From Verrucomicrobiales bacterium (GTDB lineage: Bacteria; Verrucomicrobiota; Verrucomicrobiia; Verrucomicrobiales; DEV007), in NCBI GenBank assembly GCA_016795505.1, contig JAEUHH010000085.1, positions 51,540-115,539 on the forward strand: a stretch of 64,000 bases of DNA. Reading direction: 5' to 3'. Positions 26,665 to 36,493 of this stretch are shown here, in pieces. Within the stretch, counting starts at the first letter, position 1, and each line of letters opens with the position of its first letter. Position numbers and translations under genes: made by a program. The notes below the pieces were generated by a model. The model did not search any database. It was given only the letters and a program-made list of their open reading frames with translations, and had not been told where the DNA came from.

Positions 26665-28167
26665 CTATCCAAAATATACCCAATCCCACAGGACAATTGT
26701 CAAATTGGTCATTGCGTGAACGATCACGGCGGGCATCCAGCTGCCAGTCCGCTCGCAGAGGAGGCAGAGCAAGACGCCGAAAAGAAATACGGCGGCATTT
26801 CCCTCCCACGAATACTGATGCAGTAGCGCAAAGGCCAGCGAACTGCCCACAGCAGAGACGCCCACGCCATATCTCTTTCTAAGGCCTCCATAGAGCATCC
26901 ATCGGCAGGCGATCTCTTCGAAAAGCGGAGCCCAAATCACCGTATTTACGACGTTTGCCCACGCGGATATCCCCGTTAATCCACGCTCAGTCTCACGCCA
27001 CGTGTCCAGCCACGCATCCTCGGGAGCCCAGATGTCCAAGATGTAAAAACAGGTGCCATAGATAACCCAAATAACCGGGAACGCCCTGCACCCAGACCAC
27101 AGATCGTCCCTCCATGTCCTCTGCCACGCTTCCCTGAAACCTCCCAAGGCAAATGCGGTCACCAACACGGGCAACCCCATCACAAACGAATGCTGATACT
27201 GAACCGCCTCACCCAAGCCCGGGAAGAAACTGGAAAGCCAATAAAGGAACCACCCTGCCAAGGTGCCGGCGAAGAAAATGCCGGCGCCTTGCCGCACCGA
27301 TTCTGGAAAAGCCGGCCTCTCGGAAAGGATCGCGAATTCACGGTGCCTCCACCGATAGAAGGCGCGGCCGGCAATTACCAACGCCACCGCGATGAGACCA
27401 ATCTCGACGGCCAACATCACCAACAAGAGCCGGCCCTTTTGCTGCCCTTGCTTCAGCCGCCAGTCGCGTATCTCTGCTTCTCCAGCAATATCGCCGATCG
27501 CACCTCGATACCGTTGCTCGAACAGCCACCGGGGCCAATAACTCCCGAGGAATTCGAGTTCGTAATCGTTGCCCGTCAGTTCCGCAACACCGGGCGACTT
27601 TCCCGAATACAAATGCCGACACGATGTCGCGAAATCACTCATTAGCGGTCTTTCCCTCACCAGGTCACGCAAAGCGAACTCCATGCGTTCGCGATCACCC
27701 GCCTCTCCGCAAAGAATAGCCAGATTGGCGAGAAGTTTCGGGCGGTCGGCGTCGTCGGGATTCGACGACAAGCGCGCTCTTGCTTCCTCACTCCCGAGAT
27801 AGTCAGAAGTGGATTCAACGATCTCAATGCACCACTGCAGCGTCTCATCCCGACTGCGTGCAAACCAAGCACCCAAAAGCCCCTCTCCCGGCGGAAAGAG
27901 GTATTCAGCCGCCTCCACCATTTGGATCTCCGCACCAATGTAGCCCAATGCCGAATCCGAAGGATACCAAAGCCATGCCAGACGATTACCGGAGCCGCCA
28001 AAATAAGGAGCGATGAAAACGAGCCACCACCCCGCGCCAACCAACGCCCAAATCCAACGCCGGGCCATTCTTCGCAGCCGACTGCCCCCTTCCGGCTGCC
28101 ATTCGTCTCCAGGATCGGCACCAATATCAAATGACTCGGAATCGGATGAGATCGGCTCCTTATCCAT
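26665..28167 (-). CDS. CPBP-family intramembrane metalloprotease
   Basis: 500 residues. An N-terminal cytosolic segment leads into one membrane helix (MARRWIWALVGAGWWLVFIA), then a soluble domain of about 200 residues without a recognised family, then a C-terminal membrane domain with the CPBP/CAAX protease motifs EEIACRWMLYGGLRKRYG, FALLHQYSWEG and VIVHAMTN. In this family these Glu and His residues cleave or process membrane or prenylated substrates; some members give bacteriocin self-immunity. The soluble insertion between helices 1 and 2 is unusual. It stands alone, with 166 bases to the next gene downstream. Confidence 0.82.
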   Translation of the reverse strand: MDKEPISSDSESFDIGADPGDEWQPEGGSRLRRMARRWIWALVGAGWWLVFIAPYFGGSGNRLAWLWYPSDSALGYIGAEIQMVEAAEYLFPPGEGLLGAWFARSRDETLQWCIEIVESTSDYLGSEEARARLSSNPDDADRPKLLANLAILCGEAGDRERMEFALRDLVRERPLMSDFATSCRHLYSGKSPGVAELTGNDYELEFLGSYWPRWLFEQRYRGAIGDIAGEAEIRDWRLKQGQQKGRLLLVMLAVEIGLIAVALVIAGRAFYRWRHREFAILSERPAFPESVRQGAGIFFAGTLAGWFLYWLSSFFPGLGEAVQYQHSFVMGLPVLVTAFALGGFREAWQRTWRDDLWSGCRAFPVIWVIYGTCFYILDIWAPEDAWLDTWRETERGLTGISAWANVVNTVIWAPLFEEIACRWMLYGGLRKRYGVGVSAVGSSLAFALLHQYSWEGNAAVFLFGVLLCLLCERTGSWMPAVIVHAMTNLTIVLWDWVYFG

Positions 28168-28383
28168 GGCAGTGCCTGAAATGACGTTTCATACCTTAGA
28201 AATCACCGAAATCGTCAGGAACTTCGTTACGCGACGCATTTTTTTAGCGGGCTCGACACTTCAGCGCCTCGCACCAGCGAGTCGGAAGCTCCCCTCTCGC
28301 TTCGTCCTTGGCTTTTAGATTTCTCACATCACGCAGACAATTTGTTTTTACACCAATGCCAGCCCCCCCCAACCTTGATAGCC

Positions 28384-28418
28384 ACAAAAAAAGCGGGCTC
28401 CCCTAGGAACCCGCTTTT
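28384..28418 (-). terminator. Terminator of the TpsB-type gene
   Basis: On the minus strand AAGCGGGTTCC pairs with GGAGCCCGCTT around TAGG and is followed by a run of seven T. Strong intrinsic terminator. The rest of 28168-28450 contains no recognisable gene. Confidence 0.85.
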
Positions 28419-28450
28419 CGGTAAATCTTGAAACGCGTAGACCAGACCGA

Positions 28451-30289
28451 TCAGAAGTTGGCCGTGGCACCGATGTGCAGATAGCCGTCGTCCTTCACGC
28501 CCGGCGTCTGGTGGGTGCCGACCGGGAGACCGTAGTCGAGGCGAAGACGGAACCAGTCGCTGTAGCGCCAGCGCAGACCAAGACCCACGCTCTGGAGCTC
28601 CTGCTGATTCGGCTCGTCGGGCAGACGATTCACGTTGGTCAGAGCGGCGTGATCGTAGAAGGCGAGGAAACGCAACTCGTCGGTCTCGTTCTCCCAATCC
28701 ATGATCTGTCCGATGGAAATCGGTGGCGTGTAGATTTCGGCCGAAGCAAAGAAGCCCTCGTCACCGCGGACGGCGCGTTGCTCAAAGCCGCGGACCGAGT
28801 CATAACCACCCGCGCCGAGCTGTTCGCTGGCCTGCAGGTTGGCGTTCGAGATCTGTCCCTGGCCGCGGAACCGGGCCGACCACTCCTCGGGCAGGCGCTG
28901 CTGGCGCTCCACACCGATGCTCGCATAGAGGTAGTCGGAGGTAGAACCGGCCCGCGCCTGATCGAACACCGCATCGCTGTTCTGCGCCGTCCAGTCGCCG
29001 GGGCTGTAGAAGCCCTTGGCATCGAACTGGGTCACCCCGGTGCGGTCGGACAGCATCATGTTGTAGCCGGCCATGAACTGGAAGATCTCCGTCGTCACGT
29101 CGAAGACATCCTGACCACCGAACTCGAGGTTGTTGTTCGAAGACTTGTAGTCGAAACCGAACTGCAGTTCGCGCACCTGACCGCCGGGAGCGTTGAGCGG
29201 AATGCCATAGCGCATGCTGGCTTGGGTGCTTTCACCACCGGAATTGACGAAAGTACCGTCACCCACCGGAATCTCCGCGTCCACGGTGACAAACGAGCCG
29301 AGCAGCGTGAGCCAGTGGCGCCACGGCAGGCCGCCCTGATAGACGAGCGAGTGACCGGCCACCTGATCGAACTCCAGATCCGTCGTCAACTGATAGCTGA
29401 GACCCTGATCCGGGCCGAACATGTCACCCCAGTTGAAACCGGCCACGATGCGGTCCTCGCCCAGCGCCTCGGTGCCGGAGTTTTCGTAACCCACGTAGTA
29501 CCAGAACGGATTCGAGTCGATCACGCGCAGAATCACGTCCGTCTCACCGAACTCATAACCCGGGGCGTAGATCAGGTCCACCTTGCGGTAGGGGCTCTTG
29601 TTCAGCCAGTTCAGGTCCTGCTGGATCTGGCGGGAGCGGATTTCGTCGCCCTTCTTGATCGACATCTGGCGGCGCAGGTAATCCTCATACTCCGCATCGA
29701 CGCCCTCCACGCGGATGCGGCTCAGCGTGCCCTCGATGACCACAAGCTGCACCACCCCGGGAGTGATGTCCTGCTCGGGCAGCAACACGTCGACCACAGG
29801 GCGGCCGGAGTCGCGGTAGGCCTTGATCACGTCGCGGACCAGCATGTCCAGCGAAGCCAGCGATACCGGCGTGCCGATGTAGGCATTGATGGTTTCGCCG
29901 ACTTTCGGCGGAAAATCGTCAAAGTCGTGCCAGATCCCCTCGATGCCGGCCCAGCCTTCGGCGCGGACATCACCCGGCCGCGGCACGATCACCACGCCGC
30001 GGAGGTAATCGACCAGCACTTCCTCGCTGAGGCCATTGCCGATCGTGGCATTGCCGGGATTCAGGTAAAACTGGCCGTCGGTATTCACCTTCAGCGGTCC
30101 CTGACCGACACCGGTCTGGAGATTCTGCTGGGTCTCGAACACCTGCGCCTGCATGTCCGGCGGCAGGGCGTCGATCAGGATTTCCGTGCCGTCCGGCGTC
30201 ACAACGGTCTGCTGCGCCGAAGAGATCAGGGGCGCCGCGACCACCAAGAACGCGATTTTGAGGGCTGTTTGGTAAGTTCTTCTCATCAC
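28451..30289 (-). CDS. TpsB-type (ShlB/FhaC/HecB) two-partner secretion outer-membrane transporter
   Basis: 612 residues: signal peptide (ending in SSAQ), an N-terminal linker, POTRA domains (about 165-275, including ITPGVVQLVVIEGTLSRIRV and ILRVIDSNPFWYYVGYEN), then a 16-strand barrel. The TpsB barrel motifs GYDSVRGFE (conserved L6-loop VRGY/F arginine) and LRLDYGLPVG near the end are present, and the chain ends in Phe (IGATANF), the BAM recognition signature. TpsB proteins export large beta-helical TpsA partners. No adjacent TpsA gene is present, and the flanks are unrelated. The gene has its own terminator. Confidence 0.88.
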   Translation of the reverse strand: MMRRTYQTALKIAFLVVAAPLISSAQQTVVTPDGTEILIDALPPDMQAQVFETQQNLQTGVGQGPLKVNTDGQFYLNPGNATIGNGLSEEVLVDYLRGVVIVPRPGDVRAEGWAGIEGIWHDFDDFPPKVGETINAYIGTPVSLASLDMLVRDVIKAYRDSGRPVVDVLLPEQDITPGVVQLVVIEGTLSRIRVEGVDAEYEDYLRRQMSIKKGDEIRSRQIQQDLNWLNKSPYRKVDLIYAPGYEFGETDVILRVIDSNPFWYYVGYENSGTEALGEDRIVAGFNWGDMFGPDQGLSYQLTTDLEFDQVAGHSLVYQGGLPWRHWLTLLGSFVTVDAEIPVGDGTFVNSGGESTQASMRYGIPLNAPGGQVRELQFGFDYKSSNNNLEFGGQDVFDVTTEIFQFMAGYNMMLSDRTGVTQFDAKGFYSPGDWTAQNSDAVFDQARAGSTSDYLYASIGVERQQRLPEEWSARFRGQGQISNANLQASEQLGAGGYDSVRGFEQRAVRGDEGFFASAEIYTPPISIGQIMDWENETDELRFLAFYDHAALTNVNRLPDEPNQQELQSVGLGLRWRYSDWFRLRLDYGLPVGTHQTPGVKDDGYLHIGATANF

Positions 30290-30428
30290 TGAGCAGGATT
30301 AAAATCTGGACGGCTACTCCGTCAAAGCCACCCGTTTATCACAGAGTGCCCTCGAAGAAAAAGCCTTTTTTTCGAAAAAAAATCGTTTCCATCTGAAGCA
30401 AAAGGCAAGCCCGGGTCAAGAATTCATT

Positions 30429-31334
30429 TCACTTTTCCGAGTTATTCTCACTTTTGGAAGGAATTACAGGAGGCAAAACGAACTCATCGAGCCGCAGAGC
30501 CGGGTAGTCTTCCGGCACCTCGAACCAGCCTTTTTCCACCTTGCCGTGGTCCAGCCGGAGCAGTTCCATCCGCCGGCTGCCGCCCAGCGCCGGATCGCCG
30601 TCGGTCAGGATGCGCAACGCCAGCCGCCCGTCGCCCGACAGCATCCCCTGAGGCCCCAGCCAGGACTGCATGTCAGCCGGCAGACCACGCGCCAGCGACT
30701 CCAAATGCGTCTGCAGGCCCATCAGCGCTCCGAATTCCTCCTCCCCGATCTTCGTGACCTCCCGCGTCGCCAGCAGCGTCAGCGCCTCCGGCTTGTCTCC
30801 CCGCAGCAGCATGGCCTCGACTCCTTCCATCCCGAGAAAAGTCTCCTTTTTTCCGGTTTCCTCATGGCGGAAGACCGGCGCAGCCAGTTTTTCAGGATTC
30901 CGGTTGGCCAGTTGCAGCATATCCACCGTCTCCCGGAGCTTGTCGCGCTCGTCCTTGGGCAGGCTCTCCATTCGCTTTTCGATCTGGTCCAGCATCTGCC
31001 GCTGGCTGTCCAAAAATTGCGCCGCCAACCGCCGCACCCCGTCGGTATCGAAGTCCGACCGCCGCTTCGTCGCATGATCCACGATCGTGGCCCGCCTTGA
31101 GCCGTGATCGTAGATGAGCAGGCGCTTGTCAGCGGCATTCGCGATCGACACCCGGCTGCCCTGGATGTGAATCTGATGGGTCGGCTGGGGCCTCTCTCCC
31201 GTATCGGGCGCCTCCCCATAGACCAGGGTCACATCCGCCGCCGACGGCAGGGCCGGCGACCATCCCGCAGCTGCGATCAGGACACCGCAGGCGAGCCGCA
31301 TTGAATAAAACAACCGATCAGACCGTTCCTTCAT
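30429..31334 (-). CDS. Exported protein of unknown function
   Basis: 301 residues with a signal peptide (MRLACGVLIAAAGWSPALPS). The mature N-terminus (THQIHIQGSRVSIANAADKR and IVDHATKRRSDFD) resembles periplasmic proteins that describe a beta-sandwich of the DUF4412 kind, but this is weak. The middle is helical and charged (LDQIEKRMESLPKDERDKLR). The proposed ATG has a GGAAGGG just upstream, which supports it. It is divergent from floA. No function is assigned. Confidence 0.6.
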   Translation of the reverse strand: MKERSDRLFYSMRLACGVLIAAAGWSPALPSAADVTLVYGEAPDTGERPQPTHQIHIQGSRVSIANAADKRLLIYDHGSRRATIVDHATKRRSDFDTDGVRRLAAQFLDSQRQMLDQIEKRMESLPKDERDKLRETVDMLQLANRNPEKLAAPVFRHEETGKKETFLGMEGVEAMLLRGDKPEALTLLATREVTKIGEEEFGALMGLQTHLESLARGLPADMQSWLGPQGMLSGDGRLALRILTDGDPALGGSRRMELLRLDHGKVEKGWFEVPEDYPALRLDEFVLPPVIPSKSENNSEK

Positions 31335-31483
31335 CCCTTCCGGGCTACCAGAAACCGCCGCGACGCGCAAGTCCCGGCTTTCGAAAAGCCCCGTTGCGCC
31401 CTTGTATTTTGCCCCGACACCGCATCTGTTAACAGCATCCCGACGAAACCTCTTCAAGCAATCCACCCCCACCCCACCCTGCC

Positions 31484-32491
31484 ATGTTCACCTACCTCCT
31501 CTGGGCCGGCCTCATCCTGGTCGGCCTCATCGTCCTGCTGGTCCTCTTCCGCTTCTTCGGCATCTGGCTCCGCGCCCGTGTCGCCGGTGCCCCTGTCAGC
31601 ATGCTCAACCTCGTCGCCATGTGGCTGCGCAAAGTCCCGCCGTCACTCATCGTCGACACCCGCATCACCGCCGCCAAAGCCGGCCTTGAATACACCACCG
31701 ACCAGCTCGAGGCCCACTTCCTCGCCCGCGGCAATATCGACCACGTCATCCTCGCCCTCATCGCGGCGGACAAAGCCGGCATCACCCTGAACTTCGATCG
31801 CGCCTGCGCCATCGACCTCGCCGTGAAAGGCACCACCAAGACCGTGCTCGAGGCCGTCCGCACCTCCATCAACCCCGCCGTGATCGACTGCCCCAGCGGC
31901 GGCGGCAAGATCGATGCCGTCGCCCGCGATGGCATCCAGCTCCGCGCCCGTGCCCGCGTCACCGTCCGGACCAATCTCGACCGCTTCGTCGGCGGCGCCA
32001 CCGAGGAGACCATTGTCGCCCGCGTCAACGAAGGCATTGTCACCTGCATCGGCTCGTCCCAAAGCCACAAGGACGTGCTCGAAAATCCCGACCACATCTC
32101 CCGTCTCGTCCTCCAGAAAGGCCTCGACGCCAATACCGCCTTTGAAATCCTGTCCATCGACATCGCCGACATCGATGTCGGGGAAAACATCGGCGCCACC
32201 CTGCAAAAGAGCCAGGCCGAAGCCGACAAAGTCGTCGCCCAGGCCAAAGCCGAAGTCCGCCGCGCCGCCGCCGTCGCCACCGAGCAGGAAATGTCGGCCC
32301 GCACCCAGGAGATGCGCGCCAAAGTCGTCGAAGCCGAGGCCCAGATCCCCATGGCCATCGCCGAAGCCTTCCGTAACGGCAATCTCGGTGTCATGGACTA
32401 CGTGAAATACCGCAACGTCCTCGCCGACACCCAGATGCGCGAAAGCATCGCCGGCGACTCCCCCGACGCCGGCAACGAGGTCAAATCCTGA
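31484..32491 (+). CDS. floA: Flotillin-like protein FloA
   Basis: Membrane scaffold protein of functional membrane microdomains, 335 residues, the standard length. An N-terminal hydrophobic hairpin ([20 protein letters not shown]) anchors it; the SPFH-like domain follows ([20 protein letters not shown]), then a helical tail with Ala/Glu repeats ([20 protein letters not shown]). The NfeD-type partner often found next to floA is absent. It is followed by a repeat element and then a membrane-anchored proline-rich protein, possibly co-transcribed. Confidence 0.94.
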   Translation: MFTYLLWAGLILVGLIVLLVLFRFFGIWLRARVAGAPVSMLNLVAMWLRKVPPSLIVDTRITAAKAGLEYTTDQLEAHFLARGNIDHVILALIAADKAGITLNFDRACAIDLAVKGTTKTVLEAVRTSINPAVIDCPSGGGKIDAVARDGIQLRARARVTVRTNLDRFVGGATEETIVARVNEGIVTCIGSSQSHKDVLENPDHISRLVLQKGLDANTAFEILSIDIADIDVGENIGATLQKSQAEADKVVAQAKAEVRRAAAVATEQEMSARTQEMRAKVVEAEAQIPMAIAEAFRNGNLGVMDYVKYRNVLADTQMRESIAGDSPDAGNEVKS

Positions 32492-32502
32492 CCCCGCCAG
32501 TT

Positions 32503-32568
32503 CCGATCTGACCCTGTTGTGTCTCCGATGCAACCGGGTACGATCGGAGATCGCACCCTGTCTGATCG
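32503..32568 (+). repeat. Dispersed repeat copy D, between floA and its downstream gene
   Basis: CCGATCTGACCCTGTTG, TCCGATGCAACCGGGTACGA and CGGAGATCGCACCCTGTCTG in tandem, with about 22-24 base spacing. Occupies most of the short gap between two co-oriented genes. Confidence 0.7.
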
Positions 32569-32589
32569 CCGCTAATCCCCCTGCCGACC

Positions 32590-33186
32590 ATGAATCAAGA
32601 CGTGCCCTGGCCGTGGCTGGCGATGGTGGCCATCGCCTTCATTTCCTGGATTTTCAACCGCATCCAGGAGGCCACCGCCGAGCGCCAGCGGGCCAAGGAA
32701 CTGGCCCGTCGTCGCGAAAAAGCCGCCGCCGGGAACCCACCCGGCTCCGGTGGTCCGGCCAGCCCGCCGCCCCTGCCGGAGCGCCGGGAGCCCCGGCCCG
32801 TTTTCGAAGAAGCCGAAGCCTCGCTGCGTGAATTGATGGAGGCGCTCGGAGGTCCGCCCGTCAAACCGCCCCCACCCGCTCCGGCGCCCGAGACGAACCG
32901 ACGTCCGACCACTTCCCCTGCCCGTGAAGCCCGGCGCGAATCCCGGCCCCGACCCGAGACGGTCACCAAGCCAAAGCCGCCGGCTGCCGCCCCCGAATTG
33001 ACCGAAGCCGAGCGCGCCGCCCTCGAACGCCTGCGCCGCCAGTCATCCGCCGATCCCTTCCCGGCTCCCGCGGCGTCGTCCTCGCGCCCCGCCCCGGCTT
33101 TGACCGAATGGCTGCGCCGCCCCGGCGCCCTCCAACAGGCCGTCGTCCTGCGGGAAATCCTCGACAAGCCGGTGTCGCTGCGCTGA
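32590..33186 (+). CDS. Membrane-anchored proline-rich protein next to floA
   Basis: 198 residues, no named family. An N-terminal hydrophobic segment (WPWLAMVAIAFISWIFNRI) anchors a long Pro/Arg/Ala-rich disordered stretch. The C-terminus, RRPGALQQAVVLREILDKPV followed by SLR, looks like a short conserved motif at the very end of the chain. Following floA on the same strand, it could be a client or tether of the flotillin scaffold; this is inference from position only. Confidence 0.65.
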   Translation: MNQDVPWPWLAMVAIAFISWIFNRIQEATAERQRAKELARRREKAAAGNPPGSGGPASPPPLPERREPRPVFEEAEASLRELMEALGGPPVKPPPPAPAPETNRRPTTSPAREARRESRPRPETVTKPKPPAAAPELTEAERAALERLRRQSSADPFPAPAASSSRPAPALTEWLRRPGALQQAVVLREILDKPVSLR

Positions 33187-33307
33187 TCGGGCGAAAATCG
33201 GGTCTTTCCTGCGCCGCCGCGCCGCTTTCGCGCGCATTGTGGCGGGTGGAATTCTGGCTTTGGTGGCGGCAATCCCCACCGAATTCCACCCATCCCCGAT
33301 CTGTCCC

Positions 33308-34423
33308 ATGACCCGCCGCCAGTTTCCCCTTCACTCCGGTGGCCTCGTGGCTGGCGGGCTGGCCCTGAATTCCGCCAGTGCGGCGGTGAAACGCGACGGC
33401 CTGGAGGCGGCGGCGGGCATTCTGGAAGCCGCCACGGCCAGCGGGCAGATCACGGCCGCGTCGTTGTATGTGAGCCAGGGAGAGACGGTTTTCGGCCGGG
33501 CCTTTGGCACGGCGACCTCGGTTGACAGCATTTTCCTGCTCGCCTCGATCTCGAAGACCATCGCAACGGCGGCGGTGATGTCGCTCTATGATCAGGGGAA
33601 ATTCGGTCTCGACGACCCGGTGTCGCGCCACATCCCGGAATTCAAGGGCGATGGACGCGAGACGGTCACGATGCGTCATCTGCTCACCCACGTCTCGGGG
33701 CTGCCGGATCAGGTGGCGGACAATGCCAAACTGCGCGCCAGCCACTCGCCGCTGTCCGCTTTTGTCGAGGCGACGATCCGGACACCGCTCCAGTTCCCTC
33801 CCGGCACCCGCTACCACTACTCCAGCATGGCGATCCTGCTCGCCACGGAGGTCGCGCGACGGATCAGCGGCAAGCCGATCGCCACGCTGACGGACGAGGC
33901 CATCTACCAGCCGCTGGGCCTGAAACACTCGGCCATGGGCGTCGGCCGGCTCGATCCCGCGTCGCTCATTCTCAATCAGGTCGAGTTTGGCGCCCCGGAG
34001 TCGGGCGCGGGCGACCCGTCGGCGAAGTCCTGGGACTGGAACAGCGACTACTGGCGGCATCTCGGCGCACCCTGGGGCGGTGCGCACGGCTCCGCGCCGG
34101 ATGTGGCCCGCTTTCTGGCCGAGTTTCTTCACGCTTCTGGCAAAGCCCTCCGGCCCGAGACGGCGCGTCTGATGATCCGGAATCACAACCCCGCGGGCGT
34201 CGATCCGCGCGGGCTGGGCTTCGACCTCGGCCCGGACCTCGGCGGTCCCGGCTGCAGCGACGCGACTTTTGGCCACACCGGCTCGACCGGCACGCGCTGC
34301 TGGGCCGATCCGGCGACCGGCACGATCTGCGTGATCCTCACCACCCTGCCCGCCCGCGCGGTGGAGCCCCACCCACGCGACCTGGCCTCGCACCGGGTGG
34401 CGTCAGCGGCGGCGGGAGGGTGA
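33308..34423 (+). CDS. Serine beta-lactamase-like hydrolase (class C/esterase family)
   Basis: 371 residues of the beta-lactamase/penicillin-binding family (PF00144). The active-site SxxK is SISK (Ser80, Lys83), the second motif is YHYSSMA (Tyr-Ser-Ser instead of Tyr-x-Asn, common in esterases of this family) and the third motif is GHTGSTG. An N-terminal MTRRQFPLHSGGLVAGGLAL looks like a twin-arginine type export signal. More likely an esterase or peptidase than a true beta-lactamase. Convergent with the Nramp-like gene. Confidence 0.86.
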   Translation: MTRRQFPLHSGGLVAGGLALNSASAAVKRDGLEAAAGILEAATASGQITAASLYVSQGETVFGRAFGTATSVDSIFLLASISKTIATAAVMSLYDQGKFGLDDPVSRHIPEFKGDGRETVTMRHLLTHVSGLPDQVADNAKLRASHSPLSAFVEATIRTPLQFPPGTRYHYSSMAILLATEVARRISGKPIATLTDEAIYQPLGLKHSAMGVGRLDPASLILNQVEFGAPESGAGDPSAKSWDWNSDYWRHLGAPWGGAHGSAPDVARFLAEFLHASGKALRPETARLMIRNHNPAGVDPRGLGFDLGPDLGGPGCSDATFGHTGSTGTRCWADPATGTICVILTTLPARAVEPHPRDLASHRVASAAAGG

Positions 34424-34477
34424 GGCGCGCCTTTTTTCGACCCAAAGGCAACCGTCCTTTTTCGACAAAGCCAGCCC

Positions 34478-36172
34478 TCAGGATTCCCGGCGGTTTTTCG
34501 TGACGAATCCGATGCTGCCGAGGACGAACAGCACCACGAGGACGACCAGTCCGAAGGTGCCGACGGGAATGCCGTCCACTTCCTTGCCCCGGAGCGCCCA
34601 GATCGAGCCAAAGGTCGCCACGCCGGTGGCAAAAATCATCAGGGCGTTCAGGGCGATGCGTTTTCCGCCCCGCGGCATGGCATCGCCGAGGAGCTTGCGG
34701 GAGTTCATCAGGAGCAGGAAGGTGAAATAGGCGATGGGCAGCAGCGAGGCACCGATGACGGAGGTGGGCACGGCGAGTTTGGCGCGCGACTGATCATTCC
34801 AGATCAGCGGGAAACACACGCCGATCAAGCCGGGGATGAGGCTGCCGAGGAAGTGGAGCTTGCGGTCGCCGGGCCGGCCGAGCGCCTCGCAGAGGCAGAA
34901 GCCATTGATGAGCATGAGGATGATGATGGTGGAAAGCGCCATGCCGAGCACGCCGACGCCGAACACGATGCGGCCGACGCCTTCGCCGGCGAGGGCCGAG
35001 AGCGACTTGGCGAGGTCGGAATCCTTTCGCGACACCAGCATGGCCGCCACTTTGCGGTCTGCAAGCGGCAGGGCGTCGCGCAGTTCGGCGACCTTGGCGG
35101 GTCGGTCAGCCTCGGGCAGGGCGGCCAGTTCGTCGGCGAAACGGGCTTTCACGAATCGATCGGCCACGCCATTGAACCCGCCGGCTTTGGCGGCGATGAC
35201 GGTGCCGTCGGAAGCGAGGATATCGTCGCTTTTCCCATGAAACTGGCTCGCGGCAGCGATGACGATGCAACTCGTCGCCAGCACAAACGGCACGAAAAGC
35301 CCCACGCCCAGATCCATCGTGGCGAGCCCGCGGTGCTCCCGGGTCCAGCCTTTGCGGAGCATCGAGTAGGGCAGCAGAAAGGTCATGTTGATGCCCACGG
35401 CGGTACCGAAGGCGGCGATGATGATGTCGCGCTGGTCACCGGCAATGAGCGAGGTCCAAACCGCGGCATTGTCACCCGTGCCGGCAATGGCCGCGCCGAT
35501 GACGGGCGAGGGATTTTTCAGCAGACTGATGTCCGGAACGAATCCGGAGAAAATGAGCCCCCAGTCCAGCGCACCCGAGGTGGTCAGGCGGCCGACGACG
35601 AGGAAAAAGGAGACGACCACCACGCCCACCATGGCCTGCAGGATGCTCTCGAAGACTTTGACCCCGCGACCGCCCGAATCATAGGCCCGCACGGCCAGAG
35701 CCGAACTGAGGAACAGCACCGCGCCCACCCTCCAGGTGGCGGCTTTGGACCCGTCGAGGGACGGGATCAGATTCTGCTGGATCGCCCCGGTGCCGAGGGC
35801 GAACTGTGGCAGACACCAGACCATGTTCGCCAGCATCGCCCCGATCAGCCAGCCCCACGCGAGCACCGGGCTGACGAACGTTTTCACCGACTCGAAAGGC
35901 CGCCGCTGGCTCGACAGGGTGACATAGGCGATGGCGCAGAGCATCACCACGCCGAGGATCATGGCGAGCGGCTGCAGCCACATGAGGTGGTAGTTCAGGA
36001 TGACGCCGAGGAACAGCGCGCTGGCGAGCGATCCACCGCCGAGGGTGATGGCAGCCTGGAGCCAGCCGGGACCGGATTTTCGAGCATAGTAACCGAGGCG
36101 TTTTAAAAACGGCAGTTGATTGATCTCGGCAAGCTCGGCGGCTTCTTTCAGGTTGGGCTGGTATTCGCTCAT
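34478..36172 (-). CDS. Nramp-like divalent metal transporter (atypical)
   Basis: 564 residues, about 11 membrane segments. It is a distant Nramp-family member, recognisable from overall topology and motifs such as SGPGWLQAAITLGGGSLASA and IAGTGDNAAVWTSLIAGDQR. The canonical helix-1 metal motif Asp-Pro-Gly-Asn is replaced by Gly-Pro-Gly-Trp, so the usual manganese/iron coordination is not conserved and the substrate may differ. A soluble insertion of about 90 residues (FHGKSDDILAS to SRKDSDLAKSL) lies between helices. The start MSEYQPNLKEAAEL was chosen because upstream sequence is unlike coding sequence. Confidence 0.75.
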   Translation of the reverse strand: MSEYQPNLKEAAELAEINQLPFLKRLGYYARKSGPGWLQAAITLGGGSLASALFLGVILNYHLMWLQPLAMILGVVMLCAIAYVTLSSQRRPFESVKTFVSPVLAWGWLIGAMLANMVWCLPQFALGTGAIQQNLIPSLDGSKAATWRVGAVLFLSSALAVRAYDSGGRGVKVFESILQAMVGVVVVSFFLVVGRLTTSGALDWGLIFSGFVPDISLLKNPSPVIGAAIAGTGDNAAVWTSLIAGDQRDIIIAAFGTAVGINMTFLLPYSMLRKGWTREHRGLATMDLGVGLFVPFVLATSCIVIAAASQFHGKSDDILASDGTVIAAKAGGFNGVADRFVKARFADELAALPEADRPAKVAELRDALPLADRKVAAMLVSRKDSDLAKSLSALAGEGVGRIVFGVGVLGMALSTIIILMLINGFCLCEALGRPGDRKLHFLGSLIPGLIGVCFPLIWNDQSRAKLAVPTSVIGASLLPIAYFTFLLLMNSRKLLGDAMPRGGKRIALNALMIFATGVATFGSIWALRGKEVDGIPVGTFGLVVLVVLFVLGSIGFVTKNRRES

Positions 36173-36493
36173 GTGTGAAGGTAGGGCCGCCGAGGTGATT
36201 GAGCCCCGACGAGCCGCCGAACCTAACAGGACAGCGAGGCAGGTCAAGGGGGGCGGGTCATGGCGCATTGCTGGACCCTGGACATTCGGCAAAATGGGAC
36301 CCCTCCGCCTTTCCGCCCCGTTCGCTTCCCATTCTGCTGGCCTACACCTTTTCCGCCGGATCATGAGCCTGGCCGATTGCAGGCAAAAGCCGGAGCCAGT
36401 TCATTGGAGCATTGAAAAAGCCCTCCATCCGCCCCACCCTGCCGGAAAAGCGGCATAGCCCGGCCACCCGATGCGTCCGCCTCCCTTTCAGCC

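Noticed and set aside
33308..34423. True beta-lactamase resistance gene
   Set aside because: The second motif is Tyr-Ser-Ser and the context is housekeeping; an esterase or peptidase role is more likely.
35679..36106. Open frames on both strands within the Nramp-like gene
   Set aside because: They are shadows of the transporter, whose membrane segments are continuous in the chosen frame.
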